Shown piece by piece: positions 44,140 to 54,319 of a stretch of 64,000 bases of DNA; positions within the stretch are counted from its first letter, which is position 1; each line of letters begins with the position of its first letter. A program made the position numbers and the translations under genes. Below the pieces are notes generated by a model. The model did no database searches. It was not told where the DNA came from and saw only the letters and a program-made list of their open reading frames with translations. Source of the stretch: Stagonosporopsis chrysanthemi (taxonomy: Eukaryota; Ascomycota; Dothideomycetes; Pleosporales; Didymellaceae); NCBI GenBank assembly GCA_022560025.1, contig JAFISE010000101.1:58356-122355 (forward strand). Direction: 5' to 3'.

Positions 44140-45537
44140 ATGGATAGTCACAACATGGTTTGTGAAGACTGTTCAGCATGTTCTCTCGGCTCGTGCCGTA
44201 GTCACCAGGTCGACCGCGATACAACGCTTAACGAAGAGACTGTCGGTACAAGTGTGAACAAGTCTCCAGAGTTGCAAGACGCTGCATCTACTCCATGCGA
44301 TGACTCGACTGCGGTCCAATCCGCATCAAGAGCTTCGAGTCAATCAACAACGGATTGTCCAAACGCAAGCTTTGGCGCAGTCTTGCAAGATCTCGCTTGC
44401 TCAAATGAGCATATCACCTCAAGGTACGACGAAGAAGCAGACCAGAGCACGAGTCCTTTAGGTTCTTCTGTTTCCACACTTAAAGAACGATATCGCTCAT
44501 TCTACCCAAGTTCTGCCCACAAGCGATTCGGCATGATTGGTTTGCCAGAATTCGATGGTACGTCTGGTGAGCATCAATCCTTCTTGGCCAGCCTTAGTGC
44601 TGAAGAAGAGCACGAGGTAATATCAAACGAGGACTTTACTGACCCTGCGGCACGCGAAGATGAAGCAGAAGAACACGATGTCCGCCCGTTGACCGATACT
44701 GGTGTTCATGAGACCTCGCCACAAAATATTGGAAATGACAGCGTCGACAACAGCGAGTCGCCTCCATCGATAGGTAAATGGCGCTGCTGTGGGTGCCAGA
44801 GAGGTCACGATATCTACCGCTTGGGCGCAGGTGAGCATCTGATCAGTACTCTCAGCTGTTTGTGCAAACACCGCTCCTGTCGCAGCTGCACATTCCAAGG
44901 CACTGTCAAGCAATTCGCTCCAATCGACGACGTCACAGGTCTTGCCTTCATTCCCGTCATGAGCTACGATGGCAAGAACAATCGTTTTGGAGTCGTCTGT
45001 CGTACTTGTGGCCTCTCCTGGCGCGCAGAGTTGGTCCAGAAGCCAAATGACCACGATCCTCCCCGCCGGAGACTCTCAGTCCTACCAAAGGTCAATCCTC
45101 TCCAAACATTGCGCCGTCCGCGATCCACGCTGTACCCGACAAAGTCTCGGATCCATCGCTCTGACGAAGCTCGTCCTCCGACCGGTTCGTTCACGTCGCG
45201 TCCAGGCATGAACTTGGGATCTGCATCAGACTCACAGACCAAGGCTACAAAGCAAAAGCCTGAGGAGCAAGTGCAAGGCGCTCAAGTCAGGTTCTATGGC
45301 ATTGAATGCACATGTGGCACTGTCACGGACTCGACTTCGCTGTGCTTCCAGCTCGCCGACATAAACAAGGTTGATTCTGAGGTCACGGACAAGGTGCAGG
45401 CTGGCAAAGTGGTGAAGGCGATAGGGCGATGCACTACGCCTGAGTTGCGGCAGAAGGGCCACGGTACACCCAGGTTGCATCTGAAGGGTGGTTCTCATCC
45501 AAACCCACTTCGCAGCAACCCGGTGGAAGACGTTTAG
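44140..45537 (+). CDS. Probable double zinc ribbon protein (fungal)
   Basis: Single exon, 465 residues. The first 210 residues are acidic and Ser/Thr-rich without a domain. From about 211 the protein reads WRCCGCQRGHDIYRLGAGEH, then CLCKHRSCRSC and, after a spacer, VVCRTCGLSWRAEL: paired C-x-x-C knuckles matching the fungal double zinc ribbon family. A further CTCGTVTDSTSLCF segment (about 390-405) adds cysteines. The C-terminal part is basic and disordered. The family has no experimentally defined role that I know of. No intron is needed, and the start lies 35 nt after an in-frame upstream stop region. Confidence 0.7.
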   Translation: MDSHNMVCEDCSACSLGSCRSHQVDRDTTLNEETVGTSVNKSPELQDAASTPCDDSTAVQSASRASSQSTTDCPNASFGAVLQDLACSNEHITSRYDEEADQSTSPLGSSVSTLKERYRSFYPSSAHKRFGMIGLPEFDGTSGEHQSFLASLSAEEEHEVISNEDFTDPAAREDEAEEHDVRPLTDTGVHETSPQNIGNDSVDNSESPPSIGKWRCCGCQRGHDIYRLGAGEHLISTLSCLCKHRSCRSCTFQGTVKQFAPIDDVTGLAFIPVMSYDGKNNRFGVVCRTCGLSWRAELVQKPNDHDPPRRRLSVLPKVNPLQTLRRPRSTLYPTKSRIHRSDEARPPTGSFTSRPGMNLGSASDSQTKATKQKPEEQVQGAQVRFYGIECTCGTVTDSTSLCFQLADINKVDSEVTDKVQAGKVVKAIGRCTTPELRQKGHGTPRLHLKGGSHPNPLRSNPVEDV

Positions 45538-46611
45538 GGCGTGATGCAATCGATCAGCGCCTAGCAGGCTGTTCTTTGGAAGCCCGCGTTGCGAGTCGTC
45601 AGCCCAGTGCCACTTGGATAGTTGCATATATGGGTTCGAAGGCATTGGCGATGTTAGACTAGTGATTGGTTAACTGTGAGCTTCTCTGCGTATACTCACA
45701 AGATTCCCCTCGGACCACTATGTAAAGGTATCGAAGATGGAATAAGAAGCGATTCGGTGCTTGCCACATTTGTACAATGGTTCGAGCTTACATGCGAGTC
45801 GTTCATCCAAGTCCGTAGGTGAGACGGGGTTTGTTCTGGCTGACAGGAGTTGGAGCTCCTGACATCGTCGCCCCTGGGACTCGTCGTGGCGCATGAGCAT
45901 GTCACGTTTGTAGCTTCTATCAATCAATAGAATCTCGTTTTTCGAAACTTCGTTGCAGAGCGAGCGGCGCATCGTGTCTTACACCTTAGTTTGTGCCAGA
46001 CGCGAACAATCATGCGAAAACCCAGATGAGCCTTGTGTGCAGCCTCGGAGCCGCAGCAAGATACTAATGCAGGCACCAACACAGGTGACCCTTTATGCGG
46101 TGAGGCGTATGGTGTCCAGGAAGCGCGTTGTGGCTGAGCAAACATCGTGCTGCGTTCCAAGGTCGGCCTGAGGCGCTGTTTGCGGCTGCCTCAATGAATA
46201 GTTAAAACACCACAATGGTATACAACAATGGCAACCCTTTTCACATCATTTGCCGTTTGCGACTGTTCGTTTGGTCAAGCTGCTTTCAACGGATAAAGAC
46301 ATAAAGATTGCTGTTGTTTCAAACATCGTCAATGGCCAGGTAAGTCATGCCGTATAAGATGGGGTTAGCGAAGCGCTGTAGTAATCCGTAAATTCAGCTA
46401 CCTCAGCCAACCTCCTTACACCAATTTCGCACGATCATCAACGTTCCCAAAACTTACTGCCAAAGTGCATGTGCGACTGAATTTGGGTGAACCAGCTTTG
46501 CCGAGAACCAGATCCCACCTCTCAGGCAAACCATCCTCTAGGCAGAACTTCGTCTCCCACATCATCCAACCCCGCAATATAGAATCGGCACGCATCATCC
46601 AGCCCACTGCA
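45538..46611. other. Long spacer before the deoxyribosyltransferase-like gene
   Basis: About 1.07 kb. Minus-strand frames of 75 to 84 codons (45696-45972) lack domains and start context. Nothing is supported. Confidence 0.4.
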
Positions 46612-47355
46612 ATGTCATCCAAAAGAGCAGCAGAGCCCAAGGAATGTCCGACGTGCAAGGGAAAACTTGAGGATGAATCCACAGAAGAAAAGCCAAATAA
46701 GGTCGCGCGGCAAGGCCTCGTCGACATCGATGCAGCTGTCGAGGATAAACTAAATCAGCTGCCTCCTTTGCCATCACCTCCGATAAGGGAGCATTCTCTA
46801 TTCGTACATTGTGTACCGCCTGAGAAGCCGACGTTTCGCGACTACTCTGTCTTCCTTGCAGGCAGCATCGAAATGGGCAAAGCCGTACAGTGGCAGAAGC
46901 TCATGGCGACGTACCTCTCAGACCTTCCTATCACAGTCAACAACCCACGCAGAGGACAATGGGACCCCAACGTGACCAAGTCTGCCAAAGATGCCGCCTT
47001 CAGAGAACAAGTTGAGTGGGAGCTCGACGCGCTGGAGCGGGCTAACGTGATTTGCTTCTTTTTCGATGCCACCACGATAAGCCCCGTCACAATGATGGAG
47101 CTGGGGCTTTGGGTCAAGTCCGGGAAAGTCGTTGTTTGCTGCGACAAGAGGTTCTGGCGTGCTGGCAACATCCACCTCGTTTGCGAGCGCTACGGCGTTC
47201 CGTTTGTCGAGACGTTTGTGGAGCTGGTGCCTAAGATCAAGGAGATGCTTGAGCAAAAGGGCATGAAGCTTGATGAGAACGGCGACGTTGTAAAGCCAAA
47301 GAACCCAAAACAGGACGATCACGTCGTCGGCAACGATACTGCTTCTGCAGTGTAG
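46612..47355 (+). CDS. Nucleoside 2-deoxyribosyltransferase-like protein
   Basis: Single exon, 247 residues from the ATG at 46612. The N-terminus has a CPTCKGK pair and a charged linker. The core (about 68-200) has the flavodoxin-like features of the Nuc_deoxyri_tr2 group: YSVFLAGSIEMGKAVQWQ, NNPRRGQWDP, FREQVEWELDALERANVICFFFDATTISPVTMMELGLW and VVVCCDKRFWRAGNIHLVC. The Glu in MMELGLW lies where the family nucleophile sits. Relatives move deoxyribose between bases; many fungal members are uncharacterised and could act on NAD-like or nucleotide ligands. An upstream in-frame ATG (46465) would add 49 residues with no similarity. The tail after about 215 is charged. Confidence 0.75.
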   Translation: MSSKRAAEPKECPTCKGKLEDESTEEKPNKVARQGLVDIDAAVEDKLNQLPPLPSPPIREHSLFVHCVPPEKPTFRDYSVFLAGSIEMGKAVQWQKLMATYLSDLPITVNNPRRGQWDPNVTKSAKDAAFREQVEWELDALERANVICFFFDATTISPVTMMELGLWVKSGKVVVCCDKRFWRAGNIHLVCERYGVPFVETFVELVPKIKEMLEQKGMKLDENGDVVKPKNPKQDDHVVGNDTASAV

Positions 47356-48346
47356 GTTCTTCCGACTCCAGTGAACAGCACCTCTCTAATATCTCGTTAG
47401 GTAACGGTTAGCACTCCGGTCTCTGATTGTCTCAGTGTCTTCCAGTATCGCATCATCTTTCTTTTCTGACGGCGTGCTAAGATGCTCTTGTCAGAGAAAT
47501 GGGTTTAGTAGACCATATACGTGGATCTGGAGTTCATGCGTTTTTGTGATGTTTTTGTGGTGTGGCGTTGGCAAGGGGGGCCTATACCCACAGTCAAGTT
47601 ATGTTTATTTGAGGTTCTCGTTAGTATTGTTTTCTGTTTGGCTACTGCATCAAATCAATGTCATTTGATCATGTTTACTATTGCTTGTTTCTGAAAGTGA
47701 GACGCGGTTTAACGCCGGTGGTTCGTATTGTTCAGAACATACACGCCAACTCATCGCTCTCAACAGCTGCTGAATAGACACCCGTGGCAGAGGCACAACA
47801 ATCCTCGGACACAGATTTTCTCAGCGAGGATCCGGAAATTCATGCTTGGAGTGAGTTACCAAGGCTCTCTAAGATCTGGCCAGATATCAAGCAGTAGGTG
47901 GCCCTTTCAACAGTCACTATGATCTGCAGTTGGGTAAAGAATAAGGAAGAAAGGCACTCACAATGGTTATCCGAGCCTAGTGTAAAGGCAGGCGAGGGTA
48001 AGATGGACTGACCTGATGACATGCGATAAGTTGGCTGCGAGATATGCATTAGTGTAGGACCGGAGGAGACGAAGTCGTGTCCCAGGAGTAGGGGATCACT
48101 ACCAGATACGCCTGCTTAAACGCGTGTAATCTGCAATAGCTCTACTCAGATTTGCACCGTGTCTGCGTAAACCCGTGCTCATATTGAACGGCAACCCACG
48201 AAGACGCGAGCTATGGTCACAAAACCACTGCTGAGAACATAACTATAATTGCAAAGAAAACATAGGGTATCAAAGGATAACGTCTGCACCCTTCTCCCAC
48301 TTCACCAAACATACCCACGACAGTTTAACGTGTCAATAGCTCAGGC
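47356..48346. other. Convergent spacer, deoxyribosyltransferase-like / DPH4
   Basis: About 1 kb between two genes facing each other. AT-rich with short T runs (47530-47670). No gene is seen. Confidence 0.4.
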
Positions 48347-48910
48347 TCACCCCTCCTCGACATCGAACCCCACCCTAACCCACAGGCTACATCCTCTACA
48401 TCCAACAAGCACCTCCTTCTCGCCCCTCCCCTCCGCATCCTCTAGGTCATCTTCTAGAATCCTGAACCCCTTGTTGTCCCCGCAGCGACACGCTCTCGTC
48501 CACTCGCCCTCAGCCGCATCATTGTCCTGTTCGTTGAAATCGCTAAGGTCCAACAACTCGAGTCCCAATATGAAATCCTGGCTCAGCGTGTAAGCTCCAT
48601 TATCTTCGTCGGCGCCTGTGCCCGTGCCCGTGCTCGTAGCAAGGATGTGCGGGTTCCGCAATACCCAATTATCGTAGTCTGCCCGTGTTCTGGAGTTTTC
48701 GAGCACCATGTATGCCTCCTTCACATCATCTACGCTAAACGACTTGTTCGCTGTGGCGGCGGCGGCCACACTCTTCTTGTCTGGATGCGCGGCGAGCAGC
48801 GCGTTCCTGTATGCTCTTCTCAAGTCGGCTCCCTTGGGCTGTGGTAAAGGCGCACCTGGGCTGGGTGCATTGAGGCTAAGGATGTGATAGTAGTTCTTCG
48901 TGTATGCCAT
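48347..48910 (-). CDS. DPH4: Diphthamide biosynthesis protein 4 (J-domain, CSL zinc finger)
   Basis: Single exon, 187 residues from the ATG at 48910. The J-domain (about 4-85) has the HPDK motif in LLAAHPDKK and ends in TRADYDNW. The C-terminal half carries the CSL zinc finger: GEWTRACRCG, then VGCRGCSLWVRVGF, giving the C-x-C...C-x-x-C set with the CSL triplet. Dph4/Jjj3 supports the first step of diphthamide synthesis on elongation factor 2 by acting as an electron carrier for the Dph1-Dph2 iron-sulfur enzyme. An acidic insert (about 150-165) lies between the two cysteine pairs. Alanine-rich inserts in the J-domain are unusual but do not touch the motif. Confidence 0.93.
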   Translation of the reverse strand: MAYTKNYYHILSLNAPSPGAPLPQPKGADLRRAYRNALLAAHPDKKSVAAAATANKSFSVDDVKEAYMVLENSRTRADYDNWVLRNPHILATSTGTGTGADEDNGAYTLSQDFILGLELLDLSDFNEQDNDAAEGEWTRACRCGDNKGFRILEDDLEDAEGRGEKEVLVGCRGCSLWVRVGFDVEEG

Positions 48911-49806
48911 ATTGGCTGGACACAGCAATTTGGAAGTAGAGAGGCGGATGCTCGGTGGGTCTGACTGTGCGCGTGGGGGGCGCGTTCAATATCGTGCGTT
49001 CGCCGTTCGTGGCCCGTTGACCGCAGGAAATTGTCGTTCAAGGCATGACCGTTTTCATCCTTGCGCCTCTCAAAGCATCGCGAGCTGTTCTAAGAAAGAT
49101 GGTGTTGTAGCCTTTCATGCGACAAGATCCGGAGGCGGGGGAGGATTGTGGTGGGGAATCACTTGCAAAATTTAGTGGGGCGAACCAAGCTCACGAGACA
49201 AACTACATAGTACGTTTGAGTCCCGGTGGATTGGTTGAGTTTATCGGATATCATTAGCAGCCGAATCGTAGAAAGAAATGATGTGTGAGTGTATTCGAGC
49301 TTTGAATGCTCTGAGAGTATGGCCAGCTGCCAGGCTTGATGAAACTTCATTGGTCCTCAAACATGGTACTGCATTGACAGAGACCGGCTTGTGCAGATAT
49401 CTGTCCAAACTACCACAAAGACATTGTTTCTTCAATGCACAAAGTCGGGAAACAGGGGAAAAGGGGATTGCATTTGAGGAACCACACCAAAACCTCCATC
49501 TTCGCACGCAGCATCGGTGCCCTCTGTACAAAGGATACCGAGTATGTAGGCAATTGCGCGATTAACGCAACCGTGGCGAACTGCATGCTTAATGGGAACG
49601 CTGCGGGTGATACAGGGGAGTAAAGGGAAACACATCAGTCATGGGGAATCTGACCATCCGACCCGCTCGCTGCTAAAGCCAATTTTCGAAATGACAGGAC
49701 ACACACAACTCCGTAGGACGCTCGCTGCCGTGGCAGCCTCCTTCGTCTATCCGGAAATAGGGGACGTTGACTGGCGATGAACCAGGTCGAAAGAGGTAGG
49801 AACGGC
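48911..49806. other. Spacer between DPH4 and the 14-3-3 gene
   Basis: About 0.9 kb holding the DPH4 promoter and the 14-3-3 3' UTR. No feature is recognised. Confidence 0.4.
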
Positions 49807-51122
49807 TTAAGCAGCAGCAGGGGCGGCAGCAGGTGCCTCCTCGCTCTTCTGCTCAACGGGTGCAGCGGCGGCCTCGGCCTCAGCGGGCTTCTCCTCCTTG
49901 GGGGCGGATGAGTCAGCTGTCTCAGCCTCGTTGCCATCCGACGATGTCCAGAGGGTGAGGTTGTCACGGAGAAGCTGCATGATGAGGGTGCTGTCACGGT
50001 AGGATTCCTCGGACAGAGAGTCAAGCTCAGCAATAGCGTCATCGAAGGCCTGCTTGGCAAGGTGGCAAGCACGGTCGGGCGAGTTCAGGATCTCGTAGTA
50101 GAAGACCGAGAAGTTCAGGGCCAGACCCAGACGGATGGGGTGAGTGGGAGTGAGCTCAGTCTGAGCAACGTCGGTAGCCGTCTACATATACTGTCAGTCG
50201 CTTATCCTACGATGCAGATCTCGCTATTGCGTCATACCTTGTAAGCCTCGTGTGCGGCAGTCGCAGCGACCTTGCGCTTCTCGCCGGAAGCGAACTCGGC
50301 AAGGTAACGGTGGTAGTCACCCTTCCTGTTTGGTTGTCAGGGTCACGACACATTTAAGTGAATAAGGTTGACGCACATCTTGTGGTAGAAGACCTTGGAC
50401 TCGCCGGACTCGGCCTTGGGAATGAGGGACTCGTCAAGAACATTCAGGACATCCTGGCAGACCTGCTCGAGCTCGGTCTCGATCTTCTGGCGGTAGTCGC
50501 GGATGGTGCCGACGTGCTTCTCAGAGCCCTTGGACTCCTCCTTCTGCTCGATTGAGGAGATGATGCGCCACGAGGCACGTCGTGTGCCGACGACGTTCTT
50601 GTAGGCGACGGACAGGAGGTTGCGCTCGTCAACGGTGAGCTCACCGCCGATCTGCAAGGTGTTAGGTCAAATCACGGGGCGCAGCAACGTCGCTGAGGCT
50701 GCAACGAGCTGTGACAGCGGGCGGGCGGAGAGGATATACCTTAGCGACTTCCTGCAAAACAGTTAGCATATGAGTGAAGACACGGCTTAGTGCGGGTCTT
50801 GACTGACCTTCATGTATGTGACCATCTCTGTGAGCAGCACCGTTAGCATGCGCGGCCGACACGTTGGGCACGCTGGCACTCACCATCGTAGCGCTCAGCC
50901 TGTTCGCAGAGCCTGGCGAGGAAAGTCTTGCTGTTGCGACGTCAATAAGTCGGTCGTGCGTGGGCGGCGGGCTGGGTTTCGTACCTCTCGCGCTGTTGGG
51001 GTGGCCATGTTAGCATCTGTTGACAATCATCGTGGCCCGGAGGTGAGGCGCCAGAGGGGCAGTCCGCCGGCCAGCAACGGCGGGGAGCGCGCAGATAAAG
51101 GGTCACGTACCTCGTTCGCCAT
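49807..51122 (-). CDS. 14-3-3 protein, eight exons including micro-exons
   Basis: Exons 51111-51122, 50985-50992, 50884-50930, 50808-50827, 50740-50751, 50377-50651, 50238-50325 and 49807-50181 give 278 residues. Exons 1, 2, 4 and 5 are 12, 8, 20 and 12 nt. Spliced together they spell MANERESKTFLARLCEQAERYDEMVTYMKEVAK, the expected start. Signature blocks are LTVDERNLLSVAYKNVVG, SKVFYHKMKGDYHRYLAEF, the phosphopeptide-binding Lys, Arg and Tyr within them, and RLGLALNFSVFYYEILNSP. The acidic Ala/Glu-rich tail (about 245-278) is variable, as in other fungal 14-3-3 proteins. 14-3-3 dimers bind phosphoserine motifs and regulate signalling, growth and metabolism. All introns have GT...AG ends. The micro-exon structure is inferred from protein continuity and should be checked with transcripts. 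Confidence 0.9.
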
Positions 51123-52243
51123 TGTTACGGAGTGTGGTGTGCGGAAGTGCTTGTCGAGAGAGACTGGGCTGGGTGGAGATGTGTTCGGAAGGATACAAGG
51201 CGGTGTGCAGTTGGTGTTCACGGAAGAGTTTGTCGAGTTGTTTTGGGAAGATGGGAGGAAGCGAGTGGCTGTCTAGACAGGTGAAGACGGCGCCAAGGAG
51301 CGACTGCCCATCAACAGCACCACCCCACTGCGCCTTCTCCAGAGCTGTCTCGCTCACATGTTCTGCCTGTTCGACCGGCAACAAGACTGCTGGCCGTGCA
51401 AAAGCCGTCTGCCCTCAACATCACGCTGGTGCTGCTGCCGCCAGTTCATTCTTGGCAATGAGGGGTCTACGGGGAGCTATCGTGGCCCTTTGTGTACAAA
51501 CAGTCGGTGCAGCCAAACCCAATCGCTCGTCTTGCGGACTGCGCTCCTGGAGCCCGCCAGCACGTCGTTTGCCGCCTCCAGCATCGCCGACACGGAGACT
51601 GCTGTTGCACCAGGTCACACTGCAACGGGCGGCTGCCAGCGAGTCTGGCTGATGGGCCATGTCACGTTGGGGGCCAATCAATGCCCCGTAGAACAGGCTA
51701 GAAACCTGGCCCATTCACAGACCTGAGGCCCGAACCATCGCCCATGAGTCGTGTCACTTGGATGGTTGTTACAGTACACCCAGAATGCCATCTCAGATTC
51801 CAGAACAAAGGCTCTCGATCACGGTGTGAGGCCCGATGCCTGCGGTGCATGAGACATCGCACGAAGCTGGTTGTTTGCCTACGATTGCATCATATGAGGG
51901 GCATGTTGCCTCTGGCGTCGCAAGGAATGCCGTGCTTTCCTGATACCAAAGCAACGGAATTGCTGGGGCACCGACACGTTGCCGTCTTCAGCGTCTGCAT
52001 ATCGTATCGGGATCCGCCAACGGCTCCCCGTCCGCTGCAGCACACTGTATTATGCAGCACATACATGGATACAAGAGTTGTGGCTGCGCGGCTGCACGTG
52101 AAGCAGGGGTGCGCCAATGCGCACCTACAATAGCACCATCAATCGCCCGTGTCCTTCCGGAAGCAACCCCGTCCCCTGAGACAGCCCTATGCATGTTTCC
52201 CATCCATGCCTTTGTTTCGTGGGTGTATCGCGCGCCAGTTGCC
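51123..52243. other. Long spacer upstream of the 14-3-3 gene
   Basis: About 1.1 kb between two minus-strand genes. Several overlapping frames exist on both strands without family features. A CGATACGATATG-like region is not a clear motif. Nothing further is supported. Confidence 0.4.
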
Positions 52244-53155
52244 TCACATCAGCAGACGCCAAACACCGAGCATGAGCGCTGCGGTACCCGTGCAAACACC
52301 CCTGAGGCCAGGTTAGCAATGTCATTTGAAGCCGAAGCGTCAGAATCTGTGACGTACATTAGCCACTGCAACGTGGAGAACTTGACTGCCTCCAATCTTT
52401 CACGCAGTTGCGCAGTCTCCTGCTCAATCCTTGTCTCTGTCTCCTTCAACTTGAGTTCCTGCACATTCGCCTCCTCACGTATGCGACCCTTCTCCAGATT
52501 CAAATCTAGCCGCACCGACGCCTGCGTCCGCTGTATTTCGTCTCGAAGTCGTGAGTTGAGCTTGGCCAACTCATTCGTCAACCGTTCGTGCGATGCGCGG
52601 GTAAGTGAAGACTCCGTGGAGTCGGACGTCATGAGTTCAGAACGCAACTTTGCGAAATCGACCTTCTGCGTATAGGTAGCTTTCTCTTGATCTTCACGAA
52701 GCACCATAGTGCGTGTGAGATTCTGTATGCTGAACAAGGTCAGCTATGTGTTTGAAGACGTCACACAAATATGCCAACCTTTCTTCTATCACGTCTCCTA
52801 AAACGACCATCATACCCTCCGCTTGTTCATCTGTAAATCCCTCATCCTTCAGACGTTGGACGAACTTGAGCGTGTCGAAATGATGGTCTTTGAATTGGGG
52901 CGCAGTGACACTGAAGTTGCGACGGGACTCAAGCGCAGGGATATAGCTGGAAGCAGACTGTATGATCTGCTTCTGTCTCTGCAGCGCTGCGGTTGTTTGC
53001 CTCGAGGCGCATCGTTCAGGAGCTGTCGAGGTTCGGTGCCGCCTTACTTCGAATGCATTCTGTATGGTGGGCTTGAACAGGCTTGTGCTCGTCCATGACT
53101 TTTGAGGTAGCAGAAATCGCGGTATCGCCGTCCTGGAAAGCATAGGTGCTGACAT
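52244..53155 (-). CDS. MCUR1/Fmp32-like mitochondrial coiled-coil protein (DUF1640)
   Basis: Exons 52779-53155, 52358-52729 and 52244-52301 give 268 residues. Residues 1-80 are a long mitochondrial presequence region (SRTAIPRFLLPQKS, RRNFSVTAPQF). The domain starts at HHFDTLKFVQRLKDEGFTDEQAEGMM and continues through a long charged coiled coil (about 130-240). The last exon supplies the C-terminal transmembrane helix (GVCTGTAALMLGVWRLL). This matches DUF1640 proteins such as yeast Fmp32, an inner-membrane protein needed for cytochrome c oxidase assembly, and the related animal MCUR1. The last intron (donor GTACGT, acceptor CTCAG) is needed to reach the membrane anchor; reading through it gives an unrelated tail. 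Confidence 0.88.
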
Positions 53156-53710
53156 TGTGGTGTTGTGGTTGTGAATCCAATTGTCCGTCAGAAAGCGTGG
53201 TAAGCCGAGTTACGCACTTGCGCTAAGGGAAGGGAGAGCTACGATATCACGGCTGTCATGGCCAAACACGGCAAACGCGTCCCGGCATCGGCGTGCAAGG
53301 ACAGAAATTCGAGGCAGCTCTACGCGACATGACCGGAAGACATCACTATATCTCAGCGATGGTTTGGTGGAACGGCCAAGCACATCATATTGTGACGAAC
53401 TTTACGGTTTGTGATTCGAACTCGATCTTACCGTAGTGCAGCGCAATCATTGGATGTTGTCCGTCACACACGTACATGCATTGTTTGCAGTATTGAACAT
53501 CGGCAATGCAAGTGAATCGTCACCGTCACCATCGCCTCTCTTCTGTGCAGTTATGCATCACTGTGAAGTCCTTCTTCTGGCAACAGATCATGGTCATTGT
53601 TGGTCCCTAACCACGACCTTATACTACAAAAGAGAGAGGGAGAGAGGGAGCCAACAAACTCGACTAAATCTACCAATATCACCTACGCAACAAAGATACC
53701 AAGAACCCAA
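53156..53710. promoter_or_regulatory. Divergent promoter region, Fmp32-like / small cysteine-rich gene
   Basis: A 555-bp spacer between outward-facing genes. A purine-rich tract (AAAGAGAGAGGGAGAGAGGGAG, split here as GAGAGAGGGAGAGAGG at 53631-53652) lies 60-80 bp before the cysteine-rich ATG. No named site is recognised. Confidence 0.4.
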
Positions 53711-53971
53711 ATGTGCGATCCTAAGAACACCAAGATGTTTCAAAAGTACGAAGGCTGCGGCCACCGCCTCCCCAAGGACGCATGTGACTACTTCTCCAAC
53801 GAGCACTTGAAGTGTTATGAACCTCCTGACATGGCAAAAGATGTCCCGTGTTACACCTGGAAGCGGGGAGAGGCATTCGAAGGCAAATGTCGGTTTTGTT
53901 TGGAAGGTAAGGATATTGATCACGACTTCAAGTACGGCAAGGGCTGGGCGAACAGGAGGTACTTCAAGTAG
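53711..53971 (+). CDS. Small cysteine-rich protein, 86 residues (paralogue of the 15086 gene)
   Basis: One exon, 86 residues, no signal peptide. Cysteines lie in MCDP, EGCGHRLPKDAC, LKCYEPP, VPCYTW and CRFCLEGKDIDHDFKYG. The C-terminal block and the GH-R-LP-x-x-AC motif match the protein at 15086-15346, which is also 86 residues. Spacing between the last paired cysteines and the acidic DFKYG end is conserved. A small zinc-binding fold is plausible but not shown. Function is unknown. It sits between the Fmp32-like gene and the pheromone-like precursor, with its 3' end 349 bp from the precursor's stop (convergent). Confidence 0.68.
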   Translation: MCDPKNTKMFQKYEGCGHRLPKDACDYFSNEHLKCYEPPDMAKDVPCYTWKRGEAFEGKCRFCLEGKDIDHDFKYGKGWANRRYFK

Positions 53972-54319
53972 GAATTTGGACACAAGATACGGTCACGGTG
54001 GGGCCAGATAAGGCAATGCATAACAATGTATTGATATCGAGAGAAAAAGGACAACCCAGCCTTCATTCATACAACACCATTCGTAAAGATGCTATCAAGA
54101 TGTTGAGAAACTGTCCTGCCCATGCAGGCACCAAAGTAGCCAAGCCTGCACTGTACGGGGCGTAGTATATCGGAGGATTTTATGTACAAGATGATGAGAT
54201 CTTCATCTGTTGATGAGTCTTTCCTCGGTATGTGGAGAAGTGAAGAATTGCGATGCGATCGTTACTGTCAAAGTTCGAGACTGTTGGTGACCTGGAGGTT
54301 CGAGCTTAGGGCTCCGAAC
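53972..54319. other. Convergent spacer before the repeat precursor
   Basis: A 348-bp spacer that should hold the 3' UTRs of the cysteine-rich gene and the pheromone-like gene. No feature is recognised. Confidence 0.35.

Noticed and set aside
45696..45972. Small minus-strand frames of 75 to 84 codons
   Set aside because: No domain, start context or paralogue.
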